Assembly: GCF_025151215.1 (NCBI RefSeq)
Contig: NZ_CP102286.1
Span: 2,976,001 to 3,040,000 of the forward strand
Reading direction: 5' to 3'
Length of the DNA: 64,000 nt
From: Parabacteroides merdae ATCC 43184
Lineage (GTDB): Bacteria; Bacteroidota; Bacteroidia; Bacteroidales; Tannerellaceae
Shown here: piece by piece, positions 34,786-43,683 of the stretch
How the letters are laid out: each line of letters begins with the position of its first letter
Position numbering within the stretch: position 1 is the first letter of the stretch
Notes under the pieces: model-generated
What the model was told of the DNA's origin: nothing
The model's database searches: none
What the model saw: only the letters and a program-made list of their open reading frames with translations
Made by a program: the position numbers and the translations under genes

Positions 34786-37700
34786 TTAGAAATTCAAACT
34801 TACACCTGCCGAATAGGTCTTAACCAACGGATAAGAGCCTCTTTGTCCACGACTTTCCGGATCAACCAAATCCTCTTTTGCAATTGTAAACGGATTCTGC
34901 ACATTCAGATATAAACGAATATTAGACATTCCAATCTTTTTCAATCCGATTTGGTCAAAAGTATACCCAAACTGAATATATTTAACGCGACAATAACTTG
35001 CGTCAAAACGCCAATAATCTGATGTATGATCATTATTCCCATAAGAAGAATTAGGAGCCAAACGAGGATATCTTGCAGTCGGATTTTCCGGAGTCCAATA
35101 ATCTGTTTGAACTGCTAACGGTGTCTGACCGTCACCGGATGTATTCAATCCATAGGCATAGGGACCAGAATAATAACCATCAACTCCTGTAACCCCTTGG
35201 AAAAGTATTTCAAAGTCAAACTTTTTATAATTCAAAGAAATATTAGCAAAATAGTTCAAATCTGGCTGATCATCTCCACTGATAACACGGTCATCCGTTG
35301 TGATCTTACCATCCTCATCTGTATCCAAATAGTGGATATCTCCCGGTTTCTGTCCATCAAAAATCACAACACCTTCTTTGGGAATCCAATTTCCTGCAGC
35401 ATCTTTCGTAAAATCGTCTTCTTGCAACAGACCATCCGTTGGATAAATAAAGTAACTATTCAAAGCATACCCTATCTGATGAATCCTGTTTCCATTATCA
35501 TAAGGTGCACCAAAAAGATCTTCTATCTTGTTTTCATTATGTGTCAAACCAGCATGTATATTCAATCCGAAATCTTTAGTGACCTGTTTATTATAACTCA
35601 CATCGAATTCCCACCCTTTATTACGGACTTTGCCCGAATTCAAGGGTGCTGCACTGATTCCCCCGATATAAGAAATAGGTGGGGTTATGATCATATCTGT
35701 CGTCAACTTATTATAATAATCGAACGTTACGGTCAAGTTTTTAAACAAACGGATATCAGCTCCTACATCCAACATGTGAACCGTTTCCCAAGTTATATCC
35801 GGATTCCCGAAGACCGTTTCATTACCATTTCCCGCATTTATCAATGTCTGATACTTATAAAGTCCGATATTCTCATTTCCTAATGAACCATAAGACATTC
35901 TCAGTTTGAATTCATTCAAAAAATTTTTCGTCGACTTCATAAATGCCTCTTCATGAATATTCCAGCCAGCACCGATAGAGGGGGACACTCCAAATTTGTT
36001 TCCCGGTCCAAAGCGGGAGGAACCGTCACGTCTCACCGTACCTTCCAACAAATAACGGTTATCAAATGTATAATTTGCTTTTGCAAAGAAGGAACTCATA
36101 GCCCACTGATCCCAGTCACCATTATTTGTCAGTTCCTGATTATACCCACCAATAGCAAATAACCGATGTTTATTTTTCTCCAAGGTATATTCAACGGTTC
36201 CCCCTAAATAATAATAACTGGAACGACTTTTGGATGCATTATGGATAGCTCCCCAAGTTTGTAGAAAAGAACCTGAATTATAATCGAAAAAGTTATAAGC
36301 ATCTCTTTCTTCTTTTGTTGCTCCACTACTTATTCGATAAGAATATTGCCCACGGACAATCAGGTTCGGAATAATTTCCCAACGCGGAGCAATATTAATA
36401 CTGATATTGTCTCCTAAATAAGTACGGACACCCCCCTTTTCCATCAAAGCTGCTGGATTCCGCTGCTCCGGACGATTTCCATAATATAAAATATCACTTC
36501 CTTCTTTCATCGGATAATGGATTACCGTATTCGGAGGTGTTGTATACAAATAATTAAGCACGGCTTGCAAAGGCTCATGCCTGTTTGTACGATACGAATT
36601 AAAATCCATATTGACCGACAAATTGTCCAACAAACTGACTGATGTATTTGCCCGAATATTCAAACGGTTATAACCTGCGTTATCAATCAAGGCTTCATTA
36701 TCCAGATAATTGGCAGTCAAGGCAAAACGAGCAAGGTTACTTCCTCCGGATACAGAGACGGAATGGCTTTGGATCATACCGGTCTGATACATATAGTCGG
36801 TCCAATCTGTATCCGGATATTTGATAAGATCCGAATGGCTCCTCGTCGCATCAATTGCTTCTTGAGAATAGATCGGTGCTCCTCCTACATTCGCATTCGC
36901 AACATTTACCATTTGCATATAATCTGCCGCGTTAACAAACTCCGGTAGATAGGTCGCTTGTTGAAAACCTGCATAACCATTGTAGGAAATGCTGATCTTA
37001 CCAGGAGTTCCACGTTTTGTCTTCACAACAATCACACCATTTGCTGCACGAGCACCATAAATGGCAGAAGCAGCCGCATCTTTCAAAACAGTCACACTCT
37101 CGATCGTATTCGGATCCAGTTGATTCATGTCCATAGGAATACCATCTACCAGCACCAAAGGATCACTTGTACCCAAAGTCGAAATGCCACGAATCTTTAT
37201 TGCAGCTGCATCTGCCCCCGGTAAACCGGAACTTTGTGTCACATTCAACCCTGTGATTCCACCTTGCAGCGACTGGGACAAAGATGTGATCGGTTTGGTC
37301 GACAAGTTTTTTGTCACATCTAAAGAAGATACGGCAGAAACAGAGTTCACTCTTTTTTCTTCCGAAATACCTGTTACCACAATTTCATCCAATTCTTCGG
37401 AGTCAGAATTTAAAGAGACTGTCAAGTTGCTTATAGCACGAGAGACAACATACTCATAATCTTTAAACCCTAAATATTTAAAAATCAAAATATCTCCTCT
37501 CTTTGCCTTAATAGTGAAATAACCATTACCATCACTAATGGTCCCTAGAGATGTTCCTTTAATCAGAATATTCACTCCTGGTAATGGATAAGGCGGTTCT
37601 GAATTTTCAAGAACCTGTCCTTGGATAGTCCAAATCCTGTCATCAATAACACTGTTATTGATGACATCCGAAGAATCGGATGTCTCTTTCCGGGCGATTG

Positions 37701-38046
37701 CGATATAATCCTCAATTTGTTTAAAAGAATAACCGTCGCCCAATACAGAGCGTAATGCTGTCAAAATATCAGAAGTCTGGATATCCACCGATACCACCCG
37801 GTCCTTTTGAAGTTCATCACTACTATAGGCTATTTTCACTCCCGATTGTTTCATAATAGCATCCAGAACTTGCTCCAAACGGGCGTCTTTAAAAGATAAA
37901 TTCAACGTGTACTTTTGCTCTAAAAGAGTTGTTGATGCCGAAATATCCGGCGAAATACTTAATAAATTGATGAGTAAAAATAAAAATAACGAGTGCTTTA
38001 AGACTTTTTGTGCATACACAAAAGCCCCATGTCTGCTTTTTTCCAT
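34786..38046 (-). CDS. SusC/RagA TonB-dependent transporter with STN domain
   Basis: Outer-membrane glycan importer, 1086 residues. After an N-terminal signal segment (HSLFLFLLINLLSISPDISA) comes an STN domain at about 45-115 (LNLSFKDARLEQVLDAIMKQSGVKIAYSSDEL), a carboxypeptidase-regulatory-like domain (YPLPGVNILIKGTSLGTISD), a plug with LDEIVVTG and DPNTIESVTVLKDAAASAIYGARAANG, and a full barrel ending YSAGVSLNF. The STN domain pairs it with the FecR at 38161 and the sigma factor at 39497, which lie directly upstream on the same strand. Thus ligand uptake should feed back on transcription. Confidence 0.96.
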   Translation of the reverse strand: MEKSRHGAFVYAQKVLKHSLFLFLLINLLSISPDISASTTLLEQKYTLNLSFKDARLEQVLDAIMKQSGVKIAYSSDELQKDRVVSVDIQTSDILTALRSVLGDGYSFKQIEDYIAIARKETSDSSDVINNSVIDDRIWTIQGQVLENSEPPYPLPGVNILIKGTSLGTISDGNGYFTIKAKRGDILIFKYLGFKDYEYVVSRAISNLTVSLNSDSEELDEIVVTGISEEKRVNSVSAVSSLDVTKNLSTKPITSLSQSLQGGITGLNVTQSSGLPGADAAAIKIRGISTLGTSDPLVLVDGIPMDMNQLDPNTIESVTVLKDAAASAIYGARAANGVIVVKTKRGTPGKISISYNGYAGFQQATYLPEFVNAADYMQMVNVANANVGGAPIYSQEAIDATRSHSDLIKYPDTDWTDYMYQTGMIQSHSVSVSGGSNLARFALTANYLDNEALIDNAGYNRLNIRANTSVSLLDNLSVNMDFNSYRTNRHEPLQAVLNYLYTTPPNTVIHYPMKEGSDILYYGNRPEQRNPAALMEKGGVRTYLGDNISINIAPRWEIIPNLIVRGQYSYRISSGATKEERDAYNFFDYNSGSFLQTWGAIHNASKSRSSYYYLGGTVEYTLEKNKHRLFAIGGYNQELTNNGDWDQWAMSSFFAKANYTFDNRYLLEGTVRRDGSSRFGPGNKFGVSPSIGAGWNIHEEAFMKSTKNFLNEFKLRMSYGSLGNENIGLYKYQTLINAGNGNETVFGNPDITWETVHMLDVGADIRLFKNLTVTFDYYNKLTTDMIITPPISYIGGISAAPLNSGKVRNKGWEFDVSYNKQVTKDFGLNIHAGLTHNENKIEDLFGAPYDNGNRIHQIGYALNSYFIYPTDGLLQEDDFTKDAAGNWIPKEGVVIFDGQKPGDIHYLDTDEDGKITTDDRVISGDDQPDLNYFANISLNYKKFDFEILFQGVTGVDGYYSGPYAYGLNTSGDGQTPLAVQTDYWTPENPTARYPRLAPNSSYGNNDHTSDYWRFDASYCRVKYIQFGYTFDQIGLKKIGMSNIRLYLNVQNPFTIAKEDLVDPESRGQRGSYPLVKTYSAGVSLNF

Positions 38047-38058
38047 AAATTTGTATTT

Positions 38059-38138
38059 TACAGGTTTAAACTGAGTTATAAAAATGTTTAGTAATCTGTT
38101 ACGGGAGACAGTATCTGGTACATACTGTCTCCTTTTTG
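38059..38138 (+). ncRNA. Candidate cis-antisense RNA over the susC leader (second locus)
   Basis: A plus-strand TAAATTTG (38046-38053) begins at the base complementary to the A of the susC ATG. It is followed by a perfect 11-bp stem-loop (38104-38114 with 38122-38132, 7-base loop) and a TTTTT run. The arrangement equals that at 1408-1495 and 58194-58293. A transcript of about 80 bases would cover the fecR-susC spacer in antisense. No -33 box is evident. Confidence 0.5.
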
Positions 38139-38160
38139 TGTTTTCATGATATCTAAGTCA

Positions 38161-39342
38161 TCATACCTCCTCTCTTTTTTGTTTAACATAAATGATATTT
38201 CCTTGGCTTCGTTCCAATTTCACATCTGACGTAAAACTGATCAACTCCAATAATTGCTCCAAACTGATTTTCCGGTCTATGACCAAAGAAAAACGCTTAT
38301 CTTTCAACTGTTCATTTTGATACCGGACGGTAAAATCATACCAATGCAACAACTTATTAAAGATTTCCTCTAACGCGGCATCTTTGAAAATATATTCTCC
38401 TTTTACCCAAGATGTATATAAATCCGTGTCTACAACCCGTATCCCGGACTTACGGCTTTCCTTATTATAACAGAACTGCTCGGAGGGGACAATCCGGAAT
38501 TCTTCGCCACCATTCGCTTTTACAGCCACAGAACCTCCTACCAGTGTGACACGAGCCATTTGCTCGGACTGATAAGCCGAGACATTGAAAGAGGTTCCCA
38601 AAACCTGGACTGCGACCTCATCCGTCCTCACCACAAAAGGACAGTCCGGATTCTTAGCCACATCGAAGAACGCCTCTCCTTTCAACCGGACCTCGCGCAT
38701 TTCTCCTGCAAAGCGAGTCGGATAAGATAACTCCGATTCAGCATTCAGCCAAACGTGTGTTCCATCTGCCAACTCCAGTTCGTAAGCATTCCCTTTCGGT
38801 ATCACCAAGTGATTCCAAGACAGCTTTTCTTCATCTGAAGGTTGCTCCCGGTCCGACTCATACGAAAGTTGTCCAACCAGATTATTCCGAATCACCATAT
38901 TGCCCTGCTGAATCGAAAAACTATCCTGCTTCAACGGAATCCGTTCCCCATTATCCAACAGTAAAGTCGGTTGATTTATGTTTTTCAATACATCTGCCTC
39001 AGCAGTCCAATCCGGCTCCGCAGGTCTGTTCATAAAATAGAGCCCTATAGAAAACGCAATAGCGACCAAGGCCGCATAAGGCAACCAAGTTTTTAAGTTA
39101 AACTTTTTCTTCTTCTCTACAGTTTGGTTGCGTACCCTCATCCAAGCCTGTTCAACATCATATTCAGAATCATCCTGCTTTCCGACAGTCTCGAAACTGC
39201 GATATAGTTCACCTACTTGCTCGAACTGCCTTCTGTTGGCTTCCGAACAAGCAAGCCATTCATTCAACAGGCGATGCTCGTCTTCGGTCGCATCTTCGGA
39301 CAGGACAGACAACATGATCTCATATATCGTTTCAGACTTCAT
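38161..39342 (-). CDS. FecR-family anti-sigma factor
   Basis: Inner-membrane anti-sigma factor for the adjacent ECF sigma gene, 393 residues from ATG 39342 (a TTG six bases earlier is the only longer option). N-terminal cytoplasmic part about 1-80, one membrane helix (LPYAALVAIAFSIGLYFM, about 85-102), then the FecR domain (VIPKGNAYELELADGTHVWL, LSYPTRFAGEMREVRLKGEAFF, PFVVRTDEVAVQVLGTSFNV) and a DUF4974-like C-terminal domain (FKDAALEEIFNKLLHWYDF). It is longer than the first FecR because of an insert before the FecR domain (LLDNGERIPLKQDSFSIQ), a layout common in Bacteroidetes. Confidence 0.95.
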   Translation of the reverse strand: MKSETIYEIMLSVLSEDATEDEHRLLNEWLACSEANRRQFEQVGELYRSFETVGKQDDSEYDVEQAWMRVRNQTVEKKKKFNLKTWLPYAALVAIAFSIGLYFMNRPAEPDWTAEADVLKNINQPTLLLDNGERIPLKQDSFSIQQGNMVIRNNLVGQLSYESDREQPSDEEKLSWNHLVIPKGNAYELELADGTHVWLNAESELSYPTRFAGEMREVRLKGEAFFDVAKNPDCPFVVRTDEVAVQVLGTSFNVSAYQSEQMARVTLVGGSVAVKANGGEEFRIVPSEQFCYNKESRKSGIRVVDTDLYTSWVKGEYIFKDAALEEIFNKLLHWYDFTVRYQNEQLKDKRFSLVIDRKISLEQLLELISFTSDVKLERSQGNIIYVKQKREEV

Positions 39343-39496
39343 TTGCAATACCTTTTATTATATGACAACAGTGGGCAGGAAAATGGGTAGGAAAAAATAA
39401 ACTTTTTTCATGTATCTATGACAAATTCAGTCTGCATGTAATTTGTTTCCGGCAATGCCGAACATATATTCGTATATCTTCGACAATGTCGAACAG

Positions 39497-40039
39497 CTAC
39501 ACGACAACGTCAAAAACAGGTTTCATTAGCATAAAAAGCAAGACTGTTCCTTGTAAATCAATCAATTCTTCCCGCATAATTCGAAAAGCTTCTCCCAAAT
39601 GATACTTGACAGTATTGACCGATATTCCGGACACTTCTGCTATTTCTTTATATTTCAATCCTTTTATACATTTAAGAAGAAATACTTGTTTACATTTAGG
39701 GGGTAGTTTACGAAGAGCCTCCCGCACTTCTTGTTTATACCGGAAATCATTCTCCTCTTCAGCTTGTCCATTCCACTCTTCTACAAGCGAGGCCAGAAAA
39801 CTTTCTTTCGATAATTCAGCTTTATAGTAATTCAAGCAGCGGTTATAGACAGAGCGATAAGCATAAGGCAAAAAGTTATCCCCGTTGATCGTCAAACCGT
39901 CTTTTTCCCAAACGGCAATAAAAAAGCTTTGGACAATATCTTCTACAATTTGTTTATCTGACAAATAACGGGATGCATAGCGGCACAACTCCGCATAATA
40001 CATCCGAAATAATTGCTCAAAAAGTAGTTCATTGACCAT
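39497..40039 (-). CDS. ECF-type RNA polymerase sigma factor
   Basis: Sigma factor of 180 residues from the chosen start MVNELLFEQLFRMYY. Region 2 is YYAELCRYASRYLSDKQIVEDIVQSFFIAVWE; region 4 is LRKLPPKCKQVFLLKCIKGL followed by KYKEIAEVSGISVNTVKYHL. The frame is open to 40147, but the extra residues are hydrophobic and a TATATTTG promoter at 40083 lies inside them, so ATG 40039 is preferred. The C-terminal tail (GTVLLFMLMKPVFDVVV) is hydrophobic. It heads the sigma/FecR/SusC/SusD locus. Confidence 0.92.
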   Translation of the reverse strand: MVNELLFEQLFRMYYAELCRYASRYLSDKQIVEDIVQSFFIAVWEKDGLTINGDNFLPYAYRSVYNRCLNYYKAELSKESFLASLVEEWNGQAEEENDFRYKQEVREALRKLPPKCKQVFLLKCIKGLKYKEIAEVSGISVNTVKYHLGEAFRIMREELIDLQGTVLLFMLMKPVFDVVV

Positions 40040-40082
40040 TTTTCCATTCAATTTTTCAATCTTATATGATAACTTAGAAGTA

Positions 40083-40090
40083 CAAATATA
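40083..40090 (-). promoter_or_regulatory. Promoter -7 element (TATATTTG) for the second sigma gene
   Basis: TATATTTG on the minus strand, about 44 bases before ATG 40039; the leader would be about 37 bases. Confidence 0.55.
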
Positions 40091-40200
40091 CGGAAAAACA
40101 AGAAACAGGAGTGAAAACCATAGTAATCCATAGGGTAACCTCATCAAAATTCGGGAACCGTATGAAATATACCAAAGAAAAAACAGGACCTTATCATACA

Positions 40201-40812
40201 GGTTTTTCTCATTTCCTCTGTCACTGTATCACTGATTTCTTTCTATCAGTTGATATTCAAATTGTTTCATTAGTGATATATGCCCGTTTTCTCTATCACT
40301 GCCCTATCACTGACAATCCCCTGTCTCCCATCCCTGCAAATCACTCGATTATTTTATGCAAAAACGGGTGTAAAATAGGTAAAACCGGGTGTTTTTTATT
40401 GTTCAGCACGGTACTTTAGTTGCCAGACACCCCCATGTTGCCCCCTCTTACACCCAGGTGTAGAGGGGCGATACATCCGGGTGTGAAGGATGGTAACATG
40501 GGGGTGTTTACGGAATTATGTACTTGTCTTTACTAAAAAAAGAGAGGGCTTTTGTGGAATGAAGAACCGTATTTCGTCGATTTACTACCTGCCACATTCG
40601 TTTTTACATTTGTTTATTCGACTCTTTTATATGCTCTTTCAAAAACAAAAAGAGGATAGCACACTGATTCTTAATCATATATCAAAAGCTCCATATTTCA
40701 GAAGTGATAGAGGAGTGATAGAGGAAAACGTCCTGTATCACTGCCTCTGACGCTTGAATATGAATAGCTACAACCTTCGTTGTGATAGAGTGATAGAGGA
40801 TTTGCAGAAAAC
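40201..40812. repeat. Repeat element B: 612-bp non-coding element with terminal inverted repeats
   Basis: The left end (40201-40234, with CCTCTGTCACTGTATCACTG) and the right end (40781-40812, with GTGATAGAGTGATAGAGG) are inverted copies. The internal repeats are GTGATAGA/TATCACTG, while elements A and C use ATGATAGT. The central block (40366-40505) has several CCGGGTGT or ACCCAGGTGT units in both orientations. The sequence just outside the right end (about 40828-40880, GCCCTTGGA..., TGCGGTTACCTTGA) matches the sequence right of element A. The region 40148-40967 contains no convincing gene. Confidence 0.68.
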
Positions 40813-40931
40813 TTTGTGTGCGGATCACGCCCTTGGAAAATTTTGATGCGGTTACCTTGAGCCATCCATAATGCTTTTGTTAAAATCGAAATTAAATTAT
40901 ATGTTGTAGAACATATTTCTTACAAAGATGT

Positions 40932-40939
40932 TATCTTTG
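40932..40939 (+). promoter_or_regulatory. lrgAB-like promoter -7 element (TATCTTTG)
   Basis: TATCTTTG matches TAnnTTTG, 29 bases before the first gene of the pair. Confidence 0.6.
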
Positions 40940-40967
40940 CAGCGGTTATCTAAAAGACAGTAAGAAT

Positions 40968-41318
40968 ATGCTAATAGAAGCATTTTACATCCTCTTCTTC
41001 TATTTTACAGGAGAGTTTATCAGTTATTTTATCGACGGGTTTATCCCAGGTAGCGTAATTGGAATGGTGCTGTTATTCCTGGCACTGGCATTCAAAGTCG
41101 TCAAGCCGAACAAAGTGAAGAAGCTCTCCACGCTTCTGACCGAAAACATGGGGTTGTTTTTCCTGCCGGCGGGTGTGGGATTAATGAATTCGCTCGGTAT
41201 CATTTCCCAGTATTGGGTTGTGATCGTAACAGCCTCCGTTGTCAGCACCATACTCGTAATTGCCAGCGTAGCACTCATCCAGCAAAAATTAGGAAAGGAA
41301 ACGGACGAAAATGAATAA
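40968..41318 (+). CDS. CidA/LrgA family membrane protein
   Basis: A 116-residue holin-like membrane protein with four predicted helices. Family features are FYFTGEFISYFIDGFIPGSVIGMVLLFLAL near the N terminus and LLTENMGLFFLPAGVGLMN in the middle. CidA/LrgA proteins were linked to murein hydrolase control and, with LrgB, more recently to export of small metabolites such as pyruvate. It overlaps the LrgB-like gene by 8 bases, the usual pairing. Confidence 0.92.
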   Translation: MLIEAFYILFFYFTGEFISYFIDGFIPGSVIGMVLLFLALAFKVVKPNKVKKLSTLLTENMGLFFLPAGVGLMNSLGIISQYWVVIVTASVVSTILVIASVALIQQKLGKETDENE

Positions 41319-42009
41319 CCTGGCACAATCGGAAGTATTTTCACTGACTCTGGTAATCGGTACTTATCTGGCTTCTTTGGCTTTGTACAGAAAGACGCGT
41401 ATCAGCCTGCTGCATCCGCTTATTACCTCCATATTTGTTATTATCGTTGTCTTGAAAACGATGGATATCGAATACGAATCGTTTCAGAAAGGCAGCCACC
41501 TGATCCATTTCCTGTTGGGGCCGTCGGTCGTGGCGTTAGGATATGTATTGTATGAGCAGATCCAATACCTGAAAGGAAATGTGATTTCGATCCTGACGTC
41601 CGTCTTTGTCGGAGCGATTGTCGGGATTGTCAGCGTTATAGCGATCGGCGAACTGATGGGAGCAGATGCCGCGTTGGTCGCCACGCTCGAACCCAAGTCG
41701 GTCACGACACCGATTGCGATGGGCATTGCCGAGAAGTCAGGCGGCATTCCTTCTCTGACAGCCGTCATCGTAGTGGCGGTCGGAATATTCGGCAGTATTG
41801 TCGGGCCGTTCGTGATGAAAGTGTTAGGCATCGAAAGCCGCATAGCCAAAGGGTTGGCATTGGGCGCCTCTTCGCACGGGGTAGGTACTTCCGTTGCGAT
41901 TCAGATCGGTGCGGTGGAAGGAGCTTTGAGCGGACTTGCCATCGGCCTGATGGGGATCATGACGGCTATCCTCGTTCCGGTTATCAGCTTTATTATCTCG
42001 CTTTTTTAA
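41311..42009 (+). CDS. CidB/LrgB family membrane protein
   Basis: A 232-residue membrane protein with about seven helices. LrgB hallmarks are HFLLGPSVVALGYVLYEQ, LEPKSVTTPIAMGIAEKSGGIPSLTA and GLALGASSHGVGTSVA. It forms a pair with the overlapping upstream CidA/LrgA gene. The likely function is a two-component membrane transporter or autolysis regulator; which of the two cannot be told from sequence. Confidence 0.93.
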   Translation: MNNLAQSEVFSLTLVIGTYLASLALYRKTRISLLHPLITSIFVIIVVLKTMDIEYESFQKGSHLIHFLLGPSVVALGYVLYEQIQYLKGNVISILTSVFVGAIVGIVSVIAIGELMGADAALVATLEPKSVTTPIAMGIAEKSGGIPSLTAVIVVAVGIFGSIVGPFVMKVLGIESRIAKGLALGASSHGVGTSVAIQIGAVEGALSGLAIGLMGIMTAILVPVISFIISLF

Positions 42010-42018
42010 CTTCCCGTT

Positions 42019-42039
42019 ATCCCGGACTTGATCCGGGAT
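42019..42039. terminator. Short palindrome after the LrgB-like gene
   Basis: ATCCCGG-ACTTGAT-CCGGGAT is a perfect 7-bp inverted repeat ten bases past the stop codon. It may terminate or stabilise the transcript. A T-run does not follow. Its core resembles that of the hairpin at 5899. Confidence 0.5.
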
Positions 42040-42138
42040 CGTATTTAGCCCTTATACCCCCTCTGCATATCAAACTGATTTGCAACCTATTTCCAAATAA
42101 AATTACAGAAGTTTATTGTTACTTTAAGAGGAAAACAC

Positions 42139-42146
42139 TACTTTTG
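42139..42146 (+). promoter_or_regulatory. efp promoter -7 element (TACTTTTG)
   Basis: TACTTTTG with TTG 20 bases upstream (42116-42118). The predicted leader is about 47 bases. Confidence 0.65.
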
Positions 42147-42199
42147 CACCCGAAATCCATCACGAGATAAATTAACAATATAATATAAAGAACATTAGT

Positions 42200-42763
42200 A
42201 TGATTAATTCACAGGACATCAAGAAAGGAACATGTATCCGTTTGGACGGTAAACTCTATTTCTGCGTCGATTTTCTTCATGTAAAACCGGGAAAAGGTAA
42301 CACGATTATGCGTACAACCCTGAAAGACGTTGTAAAAGGTGGTCAGATCGAACGTCGTTTCAACATCGGTGAAAAACTGGAAGACGTACGCGTAGAACGT
42401 CGCCCGTACCAATATACATATCAGGAAGGCGAACACTATCATTTCATGAATCAGGAAACTTTCGACGATATCATCATCGACAAAAACCTGATCAACGGTG
42501 TGGACTTCATGATCGAAGGCCAGATTGTGGAAGTCGTTTCAGACGCTTCAACAGAAACTGTTCTGTTCGCAGATATGCCTGTAAAAGTACAGTTGAAAGT
42601 AACTTATACGGAACCGGGTATCAAAGGTGATACAGCAACCAACACTTTGAAACCTGCAACAGTAGAATCAGGTGCTGAAGTACGCGTTCCGTTGTTCATT
42701 GAAGAAGGTGAAATCATCGAAATCAATACACAGGACGGTTCTTACGTAGGACGTATCCGGTAA
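42200..42763 (+). CDS. efp: Elongation factor P
   Basis: Ribosome-binding factor that rescues stalling at polyproline stretches, 187 residues with the three-domain EF-P/eIF5A-like build. Domain I carries the loop HVKPGKGNTIMRT with K32 at the tip, the residue normally modified in EF-P. Domain II includes RRPYQYTYQEGEHYHFMNQETFDDI, and domain III ends VPLFIEEGEIIEINTQDGSYVGRI, the standard terminus. No modification enzyme gene (EpmA, EarP or YmfI type) is nearby. Confidence 0.97.
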   Translation: MINSQDIKKGTCIRLDGKLYFCVDFLHVKPGKGNTIMRTTLKDVVKGGQIERRFNIGEKLEDVRVERRPYQYTYQEGEHYHFMNQETFDDIIIDKNLINGVDFMIEGQIVEVVSDASTETVLFADMPVKVQLKVTYTEPGIKGDTATNTLKPATVESGAEVRVPLFIEEGEIIEINTQDGSYVGRIR

Positions 42764-42764
42764 A

Positions 42765-42831
42765 ATATATGATTTATGATTTATGATTTATACGTTGACA
42801 AGATAAATCATAAATCATAAATCTAAAATCA
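42765..42831. repeat. AAATCATAAATC inverted-repeat cluster between efp and radC
   Basis: ATGATTTATGATTTATGATT and ATAAATCATAAATCATAAATC flank a short ACGTTGACAAG loop, giving a long A/T-rich hairpin. It is the same repeat type as at 31624 and 46575. Confidence 0.7.
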
Positions 42832-42848
42832 TCCAAAACTTTCTTGCT

Positions 42849-43529
42849 ATGAAAATAAAAGAATGGGCAGAAGAAGACCGCCCACGCGAAAAAATGTTAT
42901 TGAAAGGTATTGCTTCCCTCAGCGATGCCGAATTACTGGCCATTCTGATCGGCTCCGGCAACAGCCGGGAAACTGCCGTCCAACTGTCACAACGTATTTT
43001 AAATTCCGTCAATAATAACCTGAATGCTTTAGGCAAATTATCCGTCAAAGAACTGATGTTTAAGTTTAAAGGCATTGGCAAAGTCAAAGCTATCACAATC
43101 AATGCAGCCCTCGAACTTGGGAAACGACGTGGCAACAGCGATCCGGTTCAACGTCCCGTTATCCACTCCAGCAGCGATGTTTACCGGATTTTCTATCCCC
43201 TGCTCTGCGATCTTCCCCACGAAGAATTATGGATCGCACTCACGAACCGTTCTTCCCTGGTGATCGAAAAGGTCAAGATTAGCCAAGGCGGGATAAGCGA
43301 GACATCAGCCGACCTGCGCATCATTCTGAAAGCCGCGATCAATGCCCTTGCGGTAGGCATCATCCTCTGTCATAACCACCCTTCGGGCAATCCCCGCCCC
43401 AGCCGGCAGGACGACCTGCTGACACAACACCTTCGGGACGCTGCCCGCTTACTCGAAATACAACTGTTAGACCATATTGTCCTGGCCGACGGCAGCTACT
43501 ACAGTTATTCGGACGAAGGAACCCTGTGA
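42849..43529 (+). CDS. radC: RadC family (JAMM/MPN-domain) protein
   Basis: A 226-residue RadC protein. The N-terminal helix-hairpin-helix-like part (KGIASLSDAELLAILIGSG, LMFKFKGIGKVKAITINAA) is followed by the JAMM metalloprotease-like domain with HNHPSGNPRPSRQD, the zinc-binding HxHx(7)SxxD motif. RadC was named for DNA repair, but that role is in doubt; many copies are linked to mobile elements. This copy is in a housekeeping context, between efp and the SufT-like gene. Confidence 0.95.
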   Translation: MKIKEWAEEDRPREKMLLKGIASLSDAELLAILIGSGNSRETAVQLSQRILNSVNNNLNALGKLSVKELMFKFKGIGKVKAITINAALELGKRRGNSDPVQRPVIHSSSDVYRIFYPLLCDLPHEELWIALTNRSSLVIEKVKISQGGISETSADLRIILKAAINALAVGIILCHNHPSGNPRPSRQDDLLTQHLRDAARLLEIQLLDHIVLADGSYYSYSDEGTL

Positions 43530-43609
43530 GATAAAGCTATGCTTTACGAAGGGTAACTCTATGCATTAGCCATCGTAAAGCTATGGGTTACGAAGCAGAA
43601 GCCACCCTT

Positions 43610-43652
43610 TCCTGTTATTAATTGTCAATTGTCAATTGTCAATTGTCAATTA
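43610..43652. repeat. Tandem AATTGTC repeat upstream of the SufT-like gene
   Basis: Four direct units of AATTGTC run from about 43618 to 43650 and end in ATTAATT. One unit supplies a TTG (43635-43637) 20 bases before the -7 element of the next gene. Just upstream (43537-43605) a GTAAAGCTATG(G/C)(G/T)TTACGAAG motif occurs twice. Confidence 0.7.
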
Positions 43653-43657
43653 ATTCG

Positions 43658-43665
43658 TACGTTTG
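43658..43665 (+). promoter_or_regulatory. Promoter -7 element (TACGTTTG) for the SufT-like gene and lpxH
   Basis: TACGTTTG is preceded at 20 bases by a TTG within the AATTGTC repeat, and lies 19 bases before the start codon. Confidence 0.6.
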
Positions 43666-43683
43666 TATTCAAATTAAAGAAAT

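Noticed and set aside
42849..43529. radC as a sign of a mobile element
   Set aside because: It lies among housekeeping genes with no integrase, transposase or conjugation gene nearby; this is probably the core chromosomal copy.
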